Source: Treponema sp.
GTDB lineage: Bacteria; Spirochaetota; Spirochaetia; Treponematales; Treponemataceae
Assembly: GCA_014804085.1 (NCBI GenBank)
Contig: JAAVAM010000016.1
Coordinates: 1-16,072 of the forward strand
Direction: 5' to 3'
DNA: 16,072 nucleotides
Of the stretch, positions 1-7,106 are shown piece after piece. The translations under genes and the position numbers were made by a program. Each line of letters starts with the position of its first letter. Within the stretch, counting starts at the first letter, position 1. The notes under the pieces were generated by a model that was given only the letters and a program-made list of their open reading frames with translations, ran no database searches and was not told where the DNA came from.

Positions 1-120
1 CTTTGGATAAATAAAATTATCCTTACCATAAATCAATTTATAGTAAGGATAACCATAGGTTACAGTAAGGATAAATCGATTTATCCTTACTGTATTTGGA
101 TTTATGTAAAGGATAAATCG
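1..120. repeat. Array of alternating inverted GTAAGGATAA words, including a 34-bp perfect palindrome
   Basis: The word GTAAGGATAA, or a close variant, recurs in both orientations. GGATAA lies at 5-10, the inverse TTATCCTTAC at 17-26, forward copies at 43-52 and 65-74, an inverse copy at 81-90, and GTAAAGGATAAATCG at 106-120. Copies at 17-26 and 43-52 form a hairpin whose inner arms ATAAAT/ATTTAT (28-33 and 36-41) also pair. Positions 61-94 are a perfect palindrome whose left half is TACAGTAAGGATAAATC. The block lies downstream of a minus-strand operon. No T-tract follows the palindrome on that strand, so it is not a classical terminator. Function unknown; an operator array or RNA hairpins are both possible. 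Confidence 0.85.
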
Positions 121-145
121 TGAGGGGGAGGTATGCCCGCACGAG

Positions 146-259
146 TCAGTTTGGCAGCACGATTTCCGCACCGGTTGAAGTCCTGAACAGCTCCACGTCC
201 GCGAGCGGGACTTCCACGACGCATTCCGCCGTGCCGTCAAGCTGCACCGCTATGTGCAT
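146..259 (-). CDS. Possible 37-residue small protein or gene remnant
   Basis: An ATG at 259 opens a 37-codon frame beginning MHIAVQLDGTAECVVEVPL and ending in TGA at 146-148. It starts 15 nt after the stop of the DUF4411 gene on the same strand. An in-frame TGA lies just upstream of the ATG, so it cannot be the tail of a longer frame here. Third codon positions are strongly G/C, unlike the AT-rich DUF4411 gene and like the GC-rich genes of this genome, which argues that the stretch was once coding. No ribosome binding site is evident. It could be a real small gene or the remnant of a chromosomal gene cut by insertion of the neighbouring module. I do not recognise a family. Confidence 0.3.
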   Translation of the reverse strand: MHIAVQLDGTAECVVEVPLADVELFRTSTGAEIVLPN

Positions 260-274
260 GGTTTTATGTCATTT

Positions 275-772
275 TCAGAAACGAATTTTCAGTTCCCTAA
301 GCATTTGGATAAAATTAATGCTCTTTATACTGAATGCAGAACAGGCATCGGGGAGTTTTATTTTTGTTTGTGATGATGGATCGGGTTTTTCTTCTGTGAC
401 GATAGTATATTCCGACGGCTTCAAAGCGGCGAACGCGACAAAATAAATATCGGCTTTTTCTGCATCAATAAATTGATTGAATCCTGCTGTTTTTATCTTC
501 TGCTTTTGCGCCCACTTCACAACCTTTGCATATTGCTGATACACAGATTCTGATTCAGTTGAAATAAAAAAATCATCAGGAAGATTTTCTTTGCACCACT
601 GGGATAAGGCATCGATATTTGCATTTATTTCATCTGCAACTTTATCAATACTATAAAAAAGATACCTTTGTGCGCATTCTGCCATTTTTAGCCAAAACGA
701 TTCGGCTATGTCAAACGGATATGTCGTCTGAGATGCTGTCATAAAGCAACTGGAATCCACTAGATAAGTCAT
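275..772 (-). CDS. DUF4411 family protein, PIN-like putative RNase toxin
   Basis: A 165-residue protein that matches my recollection of the DUF4411 family, small PIN-fold proteins usually encoded beside XRE/ImmA proteases. Seen in the sequence: an N-terminal YLVDSSCF strand-and-Asp motif with Asp6, acidic Glu48, Asp108 in the AEKADIYFVAFA segment, and the IVTEE motif near residue 125. These are placed like the acidic metal-binding residues of PIN nucleases. The C-terminal KIKLPDACSAF and NFIQMLRELKIRF stretches are typical of DUF4411. The start ATG overlaps the stop of the upstream protease gene as ATGA (769-772), and the GGAGG of its ribosome binding site lies in the last codons of that gene, so translation is probably coupled. 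Inferred role: toxin or effector of a two-gene module with the ImmA protease. The family assignment is fairly firm; the activity is not demonstrated. Confidence 0.8.
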   Translation of the reverse strand: MTYLVDSSCFMTASQTTYPFDIAESFWLKMAECAQRYLFYSIDKVADEINANIDALSQWCKENLPDDFFISTESESVYQQYAKVVKWAQKQKIKTAGFNQFIDAEKADIYFVAFAALKPSEYTIVTEEKPDPSSQTKIKLPDACSAFSIKSINFIQMLRELKIRF

Positions 773-1890
773 TTGTTTCCTCCAGCCGCTAGTCTTGTAA
801 AAGTGTCTCCTTTCAATCCTGCCAAATGATATGCTTCCATGGGCGTTATTGCCCTGTCATGCATGGCATTATTCAGGCAGCGCAGAAATTTTTGATTTAT
901 TCTTTGTTCTGCCGTTGCATAAAAGTTTCCTCCACTACGACCTGTTTTTTTTGTATGGAGGAAGATTATTGTATTCTGCAAAAAACTGTGACTTGCTTAT
1001 CAAGCCGCAGTCGAGTTTTCTTCTTAATATGACAATTTCGTTGGCTTTAAAAAATCCGACAGTTCGGCATTGCTTTTGCTGGCTTTATATTTCAACAATA
1101 TGTTCTTCGGCACAAGAATTTCGGCCGCTATTTTGTCGCAGAGAGATTCCCTTGAATCGGGCAGTTTTTCCGCTCCGCAATCCCCAAAACCTGACGTAAA
1201 GGAAATGAAGATATGCGCCAGTTCATGGAGCATAGTAAAAATTTGTGCTTTCTTGCTGTCCGCACTGTTGACAAATATGAATGGAGCGTAATCATCTACA
1301 AGGCAGAATCCTCTACACAATTTTACGGGAATCGCCCTGTGCGCATTATTATTTACGACGCTGTTGAAAGTTGCAATTATATTTCTTTCTTCAAATTTGT
1401 CTCTTAAAAATGCAAGTGTTTTTTCGGGAGTCTTTAATTTCAGATTCCAGTCATCTTCAAGTTCTAGATAGGCACAGATACCTTGTAGTATTGTCGTCAT
1501 GTCTTTTTCGTTTTTATATATTCCTATGACTGGATTTTTGTCTGCATTGTTTTCTTTAAAATAATCTGAAAGCCACTCTTGCCTTTCCTGCAAAATTTCC
1601 ACGGTTTCATTGACATTTATATCTTCCGCCGTATTGTATTCATCAGCACATCGAAAAAAAGGAATTGCTGGTTTTGCATTTTCCGGCACGGAATCCAAAA
1701 AGAAATAACCGAATGGAAAATAATATCGTTTAGAAAAGTCTTTGAGCTGTTTTACTGTGGCATGAGCCGTTCCGTTTTGCCATTCGATAAATTTCGGATA
1801 TATGGAAACGACATCACTTGGTGTCAGTCCTTTTCTAGCGATTGCCCATGAGAATATTTTATTATTTACTTCTGGTCTTATTGCATTCAT
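769..1890 (-). pseudogene. XRE-ImmA/IrrE family metallo-endopeptidase (COG2856), split by two frameshifts
   Basis: The first segment (1024-1890, 288 residues) has an N-terminal XRE-like helix-turn-helix (about residues 10-60, with WQNGTAHATVKQL) and the ImmA/IrrE zinc-protease domain with HELAH at residues 222-226 and a downstream ESLCDKIAAEILVP helix. It ends early at a TAA (1024-1026). The expected C-terminal tail of this family is present just downstream: an LRRKLDCGLISKSQFF segment in a second frame (about 1048-950), then a SGGNFYATAEQR segment running to the stop at 769-771 in a third. One missing T in the T6 run at 1049-1054 and one extra A in the A8 run at 945-952 explain all of it. 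Undoing both gives a continuous protein of about 373 residues, the usual family length. Each run may be a sequencing error, a real decay mutation, or a phase-variable tract. The gene is coupled to the DUF4411 gene by ATGA. Confidence 0.85.
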
Positions 1891-1901
1891 AATAACTGTT
1901 A

Positions 1902-1959
1902 CTATATATGATTATTATATAGAATTAACAATGTATACTATAGAATATATAAACTTCAA
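1902..1959 (-). promoter_or_regulatory. Putative promoter and operator-like inverted repeat of the ImmA-DUF4411 module
   Basis: Upstream of the ImmA start, the minus strand carries TTGAAG (1954-1959), a 16-nt spacer and TATACA (1932-1937), a plausible -35/-10 pair. A further TATAAT lies at 1914-1919 without a good -35. An inverted repeat CTATATA/TATATAG (1902-1908 and 1916-1922) lies between the -10 and the ATG, where an XRE protein could autoregulate. The region is very AT-rich, so chance matches are likely. Confidence 0.3.
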
Positions 1960-2067
1960 GAAATTTTTACAAAATATTTGTATAACTCTATCTAATACAA
2001 AATTAGGTAGCCATACAGATATTGCCGAGAAAATTCGTTAGTTTTTTTGTCTGCATAGTGGTATCAA

Positions 2068-2089
2068 TTACAGCGCCATTTTATCCTCC
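2068..2089 (-). other. Orphan ribosome binding site and start codon at the 3' end of the glycan operon
   Basis: Immediately after the last glycosyltransferase stop, the minus strand carries GGAGG (2085-2089), a 5-nt spacer and ATG (2077-2079), followed by only two codons before TAA (2068-2070). This is a well-formed initiation site with no gene behind it. It looks like the 5' stub of a further operon gene lost by deletion or by insertion of the adjacent AT-rich ImmA module. Confidence 0.45.
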
Positions 2090-2094
2090 GCAAC

Positions 2095-3235
2095 TCATTC
2101 CCCGCCCACGCACTCTTTATAAATCCCCGCCATCCTTTCCACGGCAATGCCGACCGAGTATTTCCTTGCCTCGCTCACGTTCCTCCTCCCCATCTCTTTC
2201 CGCAGCGCGGGGTTCTTGTAGAGCAGGACAATCGCGTCCGTCATCTCTTTCTCCGACTTCGGGCTGAATATGAAGCCGATCTCCTTGTCGCGGACGAGGG
2301 AGCGGTGGCCGCGGTTGTCGCTGCACACGACGGGAATTCCGCACGCCATCGCCTCGATTATGTTCACGGGCAGCCCCTCGCGCAGGCTCGCCGAAAACGC
2401 GATGTCGCCCGCCATCGTCAGTAGGTCAACGTCATGGCGGTAGCCGAGGAACTGCACGGTGTCGCCCAGCCGCTCCCTTTCGACGAATTCGCGCACGTCG
2501 GGGAGCGTCTCCTTTCCGATGAGCAGGATCTTCAGGGCGGGAATCGTCCGCCGCAATTCCGGCACGGCTCTTGCGAGCATGATCTGATTCTTGTTCCTGT
2601 TGAGCTCGGCGACGACCGTGATGATGAAGTCCGTTTCGGCATATCCAAGTTGCGCCCTCAGCGCGATTTTCTCTTCCGCCGTGCAGGGGTGAAACCTTGC
2701 GAGGTTCACGCCCACGCCGTCGATTTTAAAAATCTCAGAATGATTTCTTTGCACGCTCGTAGTCCTCCTCGTTTATCGTCACAATCACGTCGGTACAGCG
2801 CGAAAGCCATTTTTCCATCGGGTAGTACAGCAGCCAGTTCAGGAGCGGCGCGCCCTTGTAGAAATGGAAGCCGTGCGCGGTATAGATGACCTTGATTTTC
2901 TTTTGTTTCCACAGTTTCTTTGCCGCGAGCCGACCGAGGACGCCGCCCATTGGCGTGTGGCAGTGGAGGAGGTCATAGCCGTTTTCCATGAGGATTTTCT
3001 TGAGCTGCCGGTACGCCGCGACGTTGGAGAGCGAGAACGGCGAGCGCGCAATCGGAATCGAGAACTGGCGGTCGCACTCCGCCACCGGCTCCTCGCCCGC
3101 CGAGCAGTAGTCAACCTGCCAGCCCTGCCCGTGGAACCATTTCATGTACGGCAGGTTGAATTTTGAGAAGTTCGCGGTGTTCGAGAGAAAGAGGACGCGG
3201 CGCGGAATGGCGGATGTTGTTTCAGAATTTTCCAT
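2095..3235 (-). pseudogene. GT4 family glycosyltransferase, frameshifted in the middle
   Basis: The two halves of one GT-B glycosyltransferase lie in different frames. The N-terminal half (3235 to about 2740) has the RVLFLSNTANFSKFNLPYM start, a LLHCHTPMGG segment, the TAHGFHFYKG motif of the acceptor domain and INEEDYERAKK. The C-terminal half begins around KIDGVGVN and contains the nucleotide-sugar-binding REGLPVNIIEAMACGIPVV motif (glycosyltransferase group 1 domain), ending at TGA 2095. The first frame stops at TGA 2735-2737. Deleting one base between about 2738 and 2752 rejoins the halves with only a slightly short linker. I chose ATG 3235, which follows GGGAGA, over the upstream TTG at 3253 that would overlap the previous gene. 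It would transfer a sugar to a lipid-linked glycan at the cytoplasmic membrane face. As written it is broken; an assembly indel is possible. Confidence 0.85.
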
Positions 3236-3239
3236 AAGA

Positions 3240-4034
3240 TTATATTCTCCCAAATAGTCTTTTTACAAATTGTTTCAAGCCGACTTCCTTGACCACGCAC
3301 AAAGCCTGCAACGGGATCAGCACCGCTTTCGCCGCCCGTATGCCGATTTTCTTTGACAGCAAATTTCTTGCGAGCATATATTTTTTGCGCAGGGGAATTG
3401 TCCATGTCGCGGCATAGTGGTGAATCGTCCTTGTGTTTTCGGTAACAGTGAGGATGCCCGTGGCGGGATTTATCGGGCAGAAATATTCCGCCGGGTACAC
3501 GGTAATTCCCGCGACCTCCTGAATCTCATTCCTGTCTGAAAGCCCGTGCCGCCGGAATATGCCGCTCACCCGCTCCACGACGGTGGTCAGGTTCATCGAG
3601 CCGTCGTCATTCAGGAAACTGGCGGTCTCATAGGAGTCGAGGATTTCACGGTAGACGGGACTCGCCGCAGGGCTTGCCAAGCCAAGCCCTGCGGCGAGAG
3701 CGCGGGACGGATGGTCCGCGCTCTCAACGCCCGCAAATGCCCCGCGCGCCAGTATGTCGTCAAGCGGCCTTATCACCTCCACGTCCGTGTCGAAGTAAAC
3801 GCCACCATGCCGGTACAGGATGTCGAACCGCGCGTAGTCGCTCACGAACGCGTACTTTCCCGCGTCATACGCCTGCGCCGTATACGGAATCTTGCGCACG
3901 TCGTAGTTGCCCTCGTTCCATTCGATGATTTCATAGTCCGGCAGGAACTTCTTCCACGAGGCGATGCATTTCTGCGCCAGCTCCGGTAGCGGCTTTCCGC
4001 CGAACCAGCAGCAGTGGATTTTTGGGGGAATCAT
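3240..4034 (-). CDS. GT32-like glycosyltransferase (DXD sugar-binding family)
   Basis: A 264-residue GT-A type transferase that starts MIPPKIHCCWFGG, the typical opening of bacterial capsular and LPS transferases related to GT32 (Gly_transf_sug). The AFVSDYARFDILYRHGGVYF helix leads into the DXD motif Asp82-Thr-Asp84, which binds the metal and nucleotide sugar. There is no signal peptide and no membrane segment. The ATG overlaps the stop of the preceding GT2 gene as ATGA (4031-4034), and the next gene starts just after its stop. Base composition is clearly more GC-rich than in the four genes upstream in the operon. A perfect 16-bp-arm hairpin (3661-3698) lies inside the coding region. The acceptor and donor sugars cannot be read from the sequence. 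Confidence 0.88.
   Translation of the reverse strand: MIPPKIHCCWFGGKPLPELAQKCIASWKKFLPDYEIIEWNEGNYDVRKIPYTAQAYDAGKYAFVSDYARFDILYRHGGVYFDTDVEVIRPLDDILARGAFAGVESADHPSRALAAGLGLASPAASPVYREILDSYETASFLNDDGSMNLTTVVERVSGIFRRHGLSDRNEIQEVAGITVYPAEYFCPINPATGILTVTENTRTIHHYAATWTIPLRKKYMLARNLLSKKIGIRAAKAVLIPLQALCVVKEVGLKQFVKRLFGRI
3661..3698. repeat. Perfect 16-bp inverted repeat inside a glycosyltransferase gene
   Basis: CTCGCCGCAGGGCTTG (3661-3676) and its exact reverse complement (3683-3698) are separated by 6 nt. The stem is GC-rich and sits within the GT32-like coding sequence, where it encodes an Ala/Gly/Leu-rich stretch. Confidence 0.9.
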
Positions 4035-4912
4035 ATTGACCTGCCTTTCATCTTATCTAATGCAAGAAGTACAAGTGACGGTAAAAAACCGACAACAAAC
4101 GCAGTGAGACCCGATTCTTTGGTTTTTTCTGCAAAGTTGCATTTTTTATAGAAAGCATACCGCCAGTACAAAAGCGAATGCTTGAAGAAGAAAAAAATGG
4201 GCTGGCGGTGCTTAAGTAGTTCCGAATAATACAGAGTCGCACCTTTGTTATTCCTCTTTAATATTTTTACAATCTTTGCAGTTATAGAATCCCCTCCATA
4301 GTTTCTGACATAAATCGGCTTATTTACATATACGCAGTTGTATCGATTCGCGATTCTATTCCACATTAAGCCTTCAGGAACAAATTTTTCGTCCTTAAAC
4401 AGAGGAAATAGATATTGTCGCAAGACTTCTGTTTTGATTACTTCTGCCCTGTCGCCTGTTGCATGATACTTATAGCGATAATCAAAAAAGTTTGTCTCAA
4501 AATCATACTCAAAGGGATGAAATCCGACAGTTTTGTTGTCATCAAATACAGACAAGAACACAAGACCGCAAAGTCGAGTATCATTTTCTACAAAATGCCA
4601 ATTATCATAGATAGACTGGATAGCATCCTTTTTTATAGAGTCATCGCTGTCAACACGAAAAAATATCTCATTGTCAGTATGTGTAACAGCATAATTGTAT
4701 GCAGAATTCAAACCTCCGTTCTCTTTGTAATGATACTGTATATTCACTTCGTTCCTTATAAGCAATTCTTTTACAACGTTTATTGTTTCGTCCGTGCTTC
4801 CGTCGTCAACAATGAGCCACTCGAAGTCTCTGCACGTTTGTGCCAGAAGGCTCTCATAAAGCTTGGGGAGCATATACGCACGGTTGTAGGTCGGGGTGAA
4901 TACTGTAATCAT
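4031..4912 (-). CDS. GT2 family glycosyltransferase
   Basis: A 293-residue GT-A glycosyltransferase. The N-terminal motif FTPTYNRAYMLPKLYESLL is followed by LIVDDGSTDET with Asp36-Asp37, then KENGGLNSAYNYAV and the metal-binding Asp88-Ser-Asp90 within RVDSDDS. This order is diagnostic of GT2. The C-terminal third is divergent and contains an aromatic-rich FFFFKHSLLYWRYAFYKK segment that may lie at the membrane surface. There are ATGA overlaps with both the preceding GT4 (4909-4912) and the following GT32-like gene (4031-4034), so it is a translationally coupled operon member. It is AT-rich. Resemblance to amylovoran-type transferases (AmsE-like) is only general; the specific sugar is unknown. 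Confidence 0.9.
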   Translation of the reverse strand: MITVFTPTYNRAYMLPKLYESLLAQTCRDFEWLIVDDGSTDETINVVKELLIRNEVNIQYHYKENGGLNSAYNYAVTHTDNEIFFRVDSDDSIKKDAIQSIYDNWHFVENDTRLCGLVFLSVFDDNKTVGFHPFEYDFETNFFDYRYKYHATGDRAEVIKTEVLRQYLFPLFKDEKFVPEGLMWNRIANRYNCVYVNKPIYVRNYGGDSITAKIVKILKRNNKGATLYYSELLKHRQPIFFFFKHSLLYWRYAFYKKCNFAEKTKESGLTAFVVGFLPSLVLLALDKMKGRSI

Positions 4913-5961
4913 TTTTTGCCTCCAGCTTGCAAAATAAGCTCGTTTATTTTTTTGTGAAACGTTTCTAATGAATATTTATCCCTGAGCCTTTGACATGCCT
5001 GAGGCGATATGTTTTTTTGTTCTATTTTTGAAAATGAATTTGATATTGATTGAACATTTTTGTTGTCTACGAAAATCGCATTTTCTTCGTCAAGAATTTC
5101 ATGGAATATCGGAATATCAGAACAAATTACAGGAAGCCCGTTCAAAGCGGCTTCAATCAAAGGAATCCCAAAACCCTCGTTATCAGAAATAAGAACAAGT
5201 GCCTTTGCTATTTCAAACAGTTTTCTTTTTTCTTCTTCTGAGACATACCCGGTAAAAACAACCCTGTCTTCAAGCTTCAAATCTTCTACTAGTTTCTGAA
5301 GTAACTCATATTCATATTTTTTGCGTCCGGCAATAATCAAATTATCTGAACTGTTGCTATCTTTGAGAAATGCAGAAAAGCCACATATTAAATTGTGGAG
5401 ATTCTTTGTTTTTCTCATATCACCGATATATAAAAAATTCTTTTCTTTTTTACTTTCAACATAAAAATCTGTGATGTTAGAGATTGTTTTTATCCTATTA
5501 TATTGAAGGCGAAAAATATCATGCAAAGCCTGTTTGGTTGTTTCTGAAACAGCTATAATACAATCTGCCTGTTTAAAAGTTTTCGATGCAATCCTTGCAT
5601 AAAGACGTTGAAAAAAAGTATAGTTTTTTGGTTCGGTAAAGACCATGCAGTCATGGACTATCATAAAAAGTCGCGTATCGCATTTTCCTTTTTTAAATGA
5701 AAATGAATCGGTAATTATGCAGTCATAATTCTTAAAAAAGACATTTATGGGCAAAAACCATTTGAAGAGAGAAATTACGCCTTTCTTTATCTTTGAAAGA
5801 TGAACAGGGTGTGCGTTTTTCGGAAGTTTTACAGAACAGTTTTCGGGAACGACAATATCATAGGCCGCATTCAGTCCGAATATAATATTGCTATGATATG
5901 TTCCAACTCCCACTCTGCAATTTATAAAATAAGCATCGCCAAGATAAAGCAGGATTTTCAA
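4909..5961 (-). CDS. GT4 family glycosyltransferase
   Basis: A 350-residue GT-B enzyme, full length for the family. The C-terminal half shows the hallmarks: FLYIGDMRKTKNLHNLI (about residues 176-192), RVVFTGYVSEEEKRKL, and the donor-binding EGFGIPLIEAALNGLPVIC around residues 262-280. The N-terminal half is a looser acceptor domain with an MIVHDCMVFTEP segment. No signal peptide is present, so it should act at the cytoplasmic face on a lipid-linked intermediate. ATGA overlaps link it to the polymerase gene before it (5958-5961) and the GT2 gene after it. Its EGFGIPLIEA motif resembles mannosyl- and rhamnosyltransferase-type GT4 enzymes, but substrate assignment would be speculation. Composition is AT-rich like its immediate neighbours. 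Confidence 0.9.
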   Translation of the reverse strand: MKILLYLGDAYFINCRVGVGTYHSNIIFGLNAAYDIVVPENCSVKLPKNAHPVHLSKIKKGVISLFKWFLPINVFFKNYDCIITDSFSFKKGKCDTRLFMIVHDCMVFTEPKNYTFFQRLYARIASKTFKQADCIIAVSETTKQALHDIFRLQYNRIKTISNITDFYVESKKEKNFLYIGDMRKTKNLHNLICGFSAFLKDSNSSDNLIIAGRKKYEYELLQKLVEDLKLEDRVVFTGYVSEEEKRKLFEIAKALVLISDNEGFGIPLIEAALNGLPVICSDIPIFHEILDEENAIFVDNKNVQSISNSFSKIEQKNISPQACQRLRDKYSLETFHKKINELILQAGGKK

Positions 5962-7106
5962 AGTTTCACCTCTTTTAAAGTAAAAGTTTTTCTTGATTTA
6001 TAATCCATTGCTCCAGTAACAATGTTTTCATAATATGCAATCGGAGAACCAAAAAACATTACAATTTTTATGACCGAGTAAAGCAGCAAAAGGCATAAGA
6101 AAAAACCTTTCTCTTTCTTCTTTAAGATTCCATAAAGCCTTGGATAAAGAATCCAATAACAGCAGTAAATAAGGATTGGAATTCTATCAACAACAATTCT
6201 AAAATCCGAAAAATATAGAAATATGAGCGAATATAGATAAAGCATATTCAAGAAATAAAGGTCTGATTTTTCACAAAATCTCTTCCTGTTAAGAAAGAAC
6301 ACAAGAAATGTTACCGTTCGCTCAAGAAATCCGATAGAAATACCATAAGATACAGAGTATTGCTTGCTATTAAGGTACGAAATAATCAAACTACCTGTTC
6401 TCCCTAAAACTTTCTCGCCAACTGCTGTAAACAAAGTTGTGGCAACAGGTATCTGCAAAAAGAAAACTGCATTTCCAACTAGCCAAACAGAAAATATGAG
6501 TATAGGAGAAAAATGTATCCCCAGCAAAAAATAAAGAGGGATATAAAAAACCGATGAGGTATGAAAAAAACAACCCAGGATATTTAATAAAAAGTACTTC
6601 TTCCACTCACGTTTTATAAGATAAGGAATGGATAGCAGGAAAATCATAACAGAAATACAGTTACGAATTAAAATAATTGAAAGAATATAACCGCCAAACA
6701 GATAGAACATGCAAATTGCAATATAAAAATATTCCTTACAGTATCGATTTATAAAGTTGCTCAGACAAAGGAGCATGAAGCACAAAACAATAAACTGTAC
6801 AAACAGATAATTATTGCAAATTGTTTTGCAGATTATCAATAAAAAGGCAAACCCTTTTTCATAAAAAGTCGAACTCAAAAAAGAACATACAGAACTATAT
6901 CCGGAAAATAATGTCGGTGCCTCGTTCCAAACTGGATAGTAAACAAGCCAGTCAGCTTCTATAAATCCTCTTAACCCAATAAAATATATAGTAAGAAAAA
7001 CAAAGAAGAATTTTGAAAAGGCATGAGATTCTTTGTTCGTTTTAGATGCGAAAATACAAAAAAAGGCGGAAAGAAAATAATAAATATATGGCAACGCAAA
7101 AATCAT
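5958..7106 (-). CDS. EpsG/Wzy-like polysaccharide polymerase, integral membrane
   Basis: A 382-residue polytopic membrane protein with about ten hydrophobic segments. It opens with ALPYIYYFLSAFFCIFASK and then FVFLTIYFIGLRGFIEADW; the GLRG...D arrangement is characteristic of the EpsG family of O-antigen/exopolysaccharide polymerases. A hydrophilic loop lies between the early helices and the rest. I chose ATG 7106, which overlaps the preceding GT2 stop as ATGA and follows GGAG, over an upstream start at 7142. The inferred role is polymerising undecaprenyl-linked repeat units outside the membrane after Wzx flipping. It is very AT-rich, as Wzy genes often are. Polymerases are poorly conserved, so the assignment rests on topology, the GLRG motif and operon position. 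Confidence 0.8.
   Translation of the reverse strand: MIFALPYIYYFLSAFFCIFASKTNKESHAFSKFFFVFLTIYFIGLRGFIEADWLVYYPVWNEAPTLFSGYSSVCSFLSSTFYEKGFAFLLIICKTICNNYLFVQFIVLCFMLLCLSNFINRYCKEYFYIAICMFYLFGGYILSIILIRNCISVMIFLLSIPYLIKREWKKYFLLNILGCFFHTSSVFYIPLYFLLGIHFSPILIFSVWLVGNAVFFLQIPVATTLFTAVGEKVLGRTGSLIISYLNSKQYSVSYGISIGFLERTVTFLVFFLNRKRFCEKSDLYFLNMLYLYSLIFLYFSDFRIVVDRIPILIYCCYWILYPRLYGILKKKEKGFFLCLLLLYSVIKIVMFFGSPIAYYENIVTGAMDYKSRKTFTLKEVKL

Noticed and set aside
61..94. Rho-independent terminator for the DUF4411 operon
   Set aside because: The palindrome is AT-rich and no T-tract follows it on the minus strand.
1024..1890. ImmA-like protein as a complete 288-residue gene with a separate 70-residue gene downstream
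   Set aside because: The intervening bases encode the missing family segment in a shifted frame and the 70-residue frame starts with a weak TTG inside it, so a split gene is the better reading.
2735..2745. prfB-like programmed +1 frameshift at TTC TGA in the split GT4 gene
   Set aside because: TTC cannot re-pair well in the +1 frame, no internal Shine-Dalgarno lies at the right place, and recoding is not known in this family; an indel is simpler.
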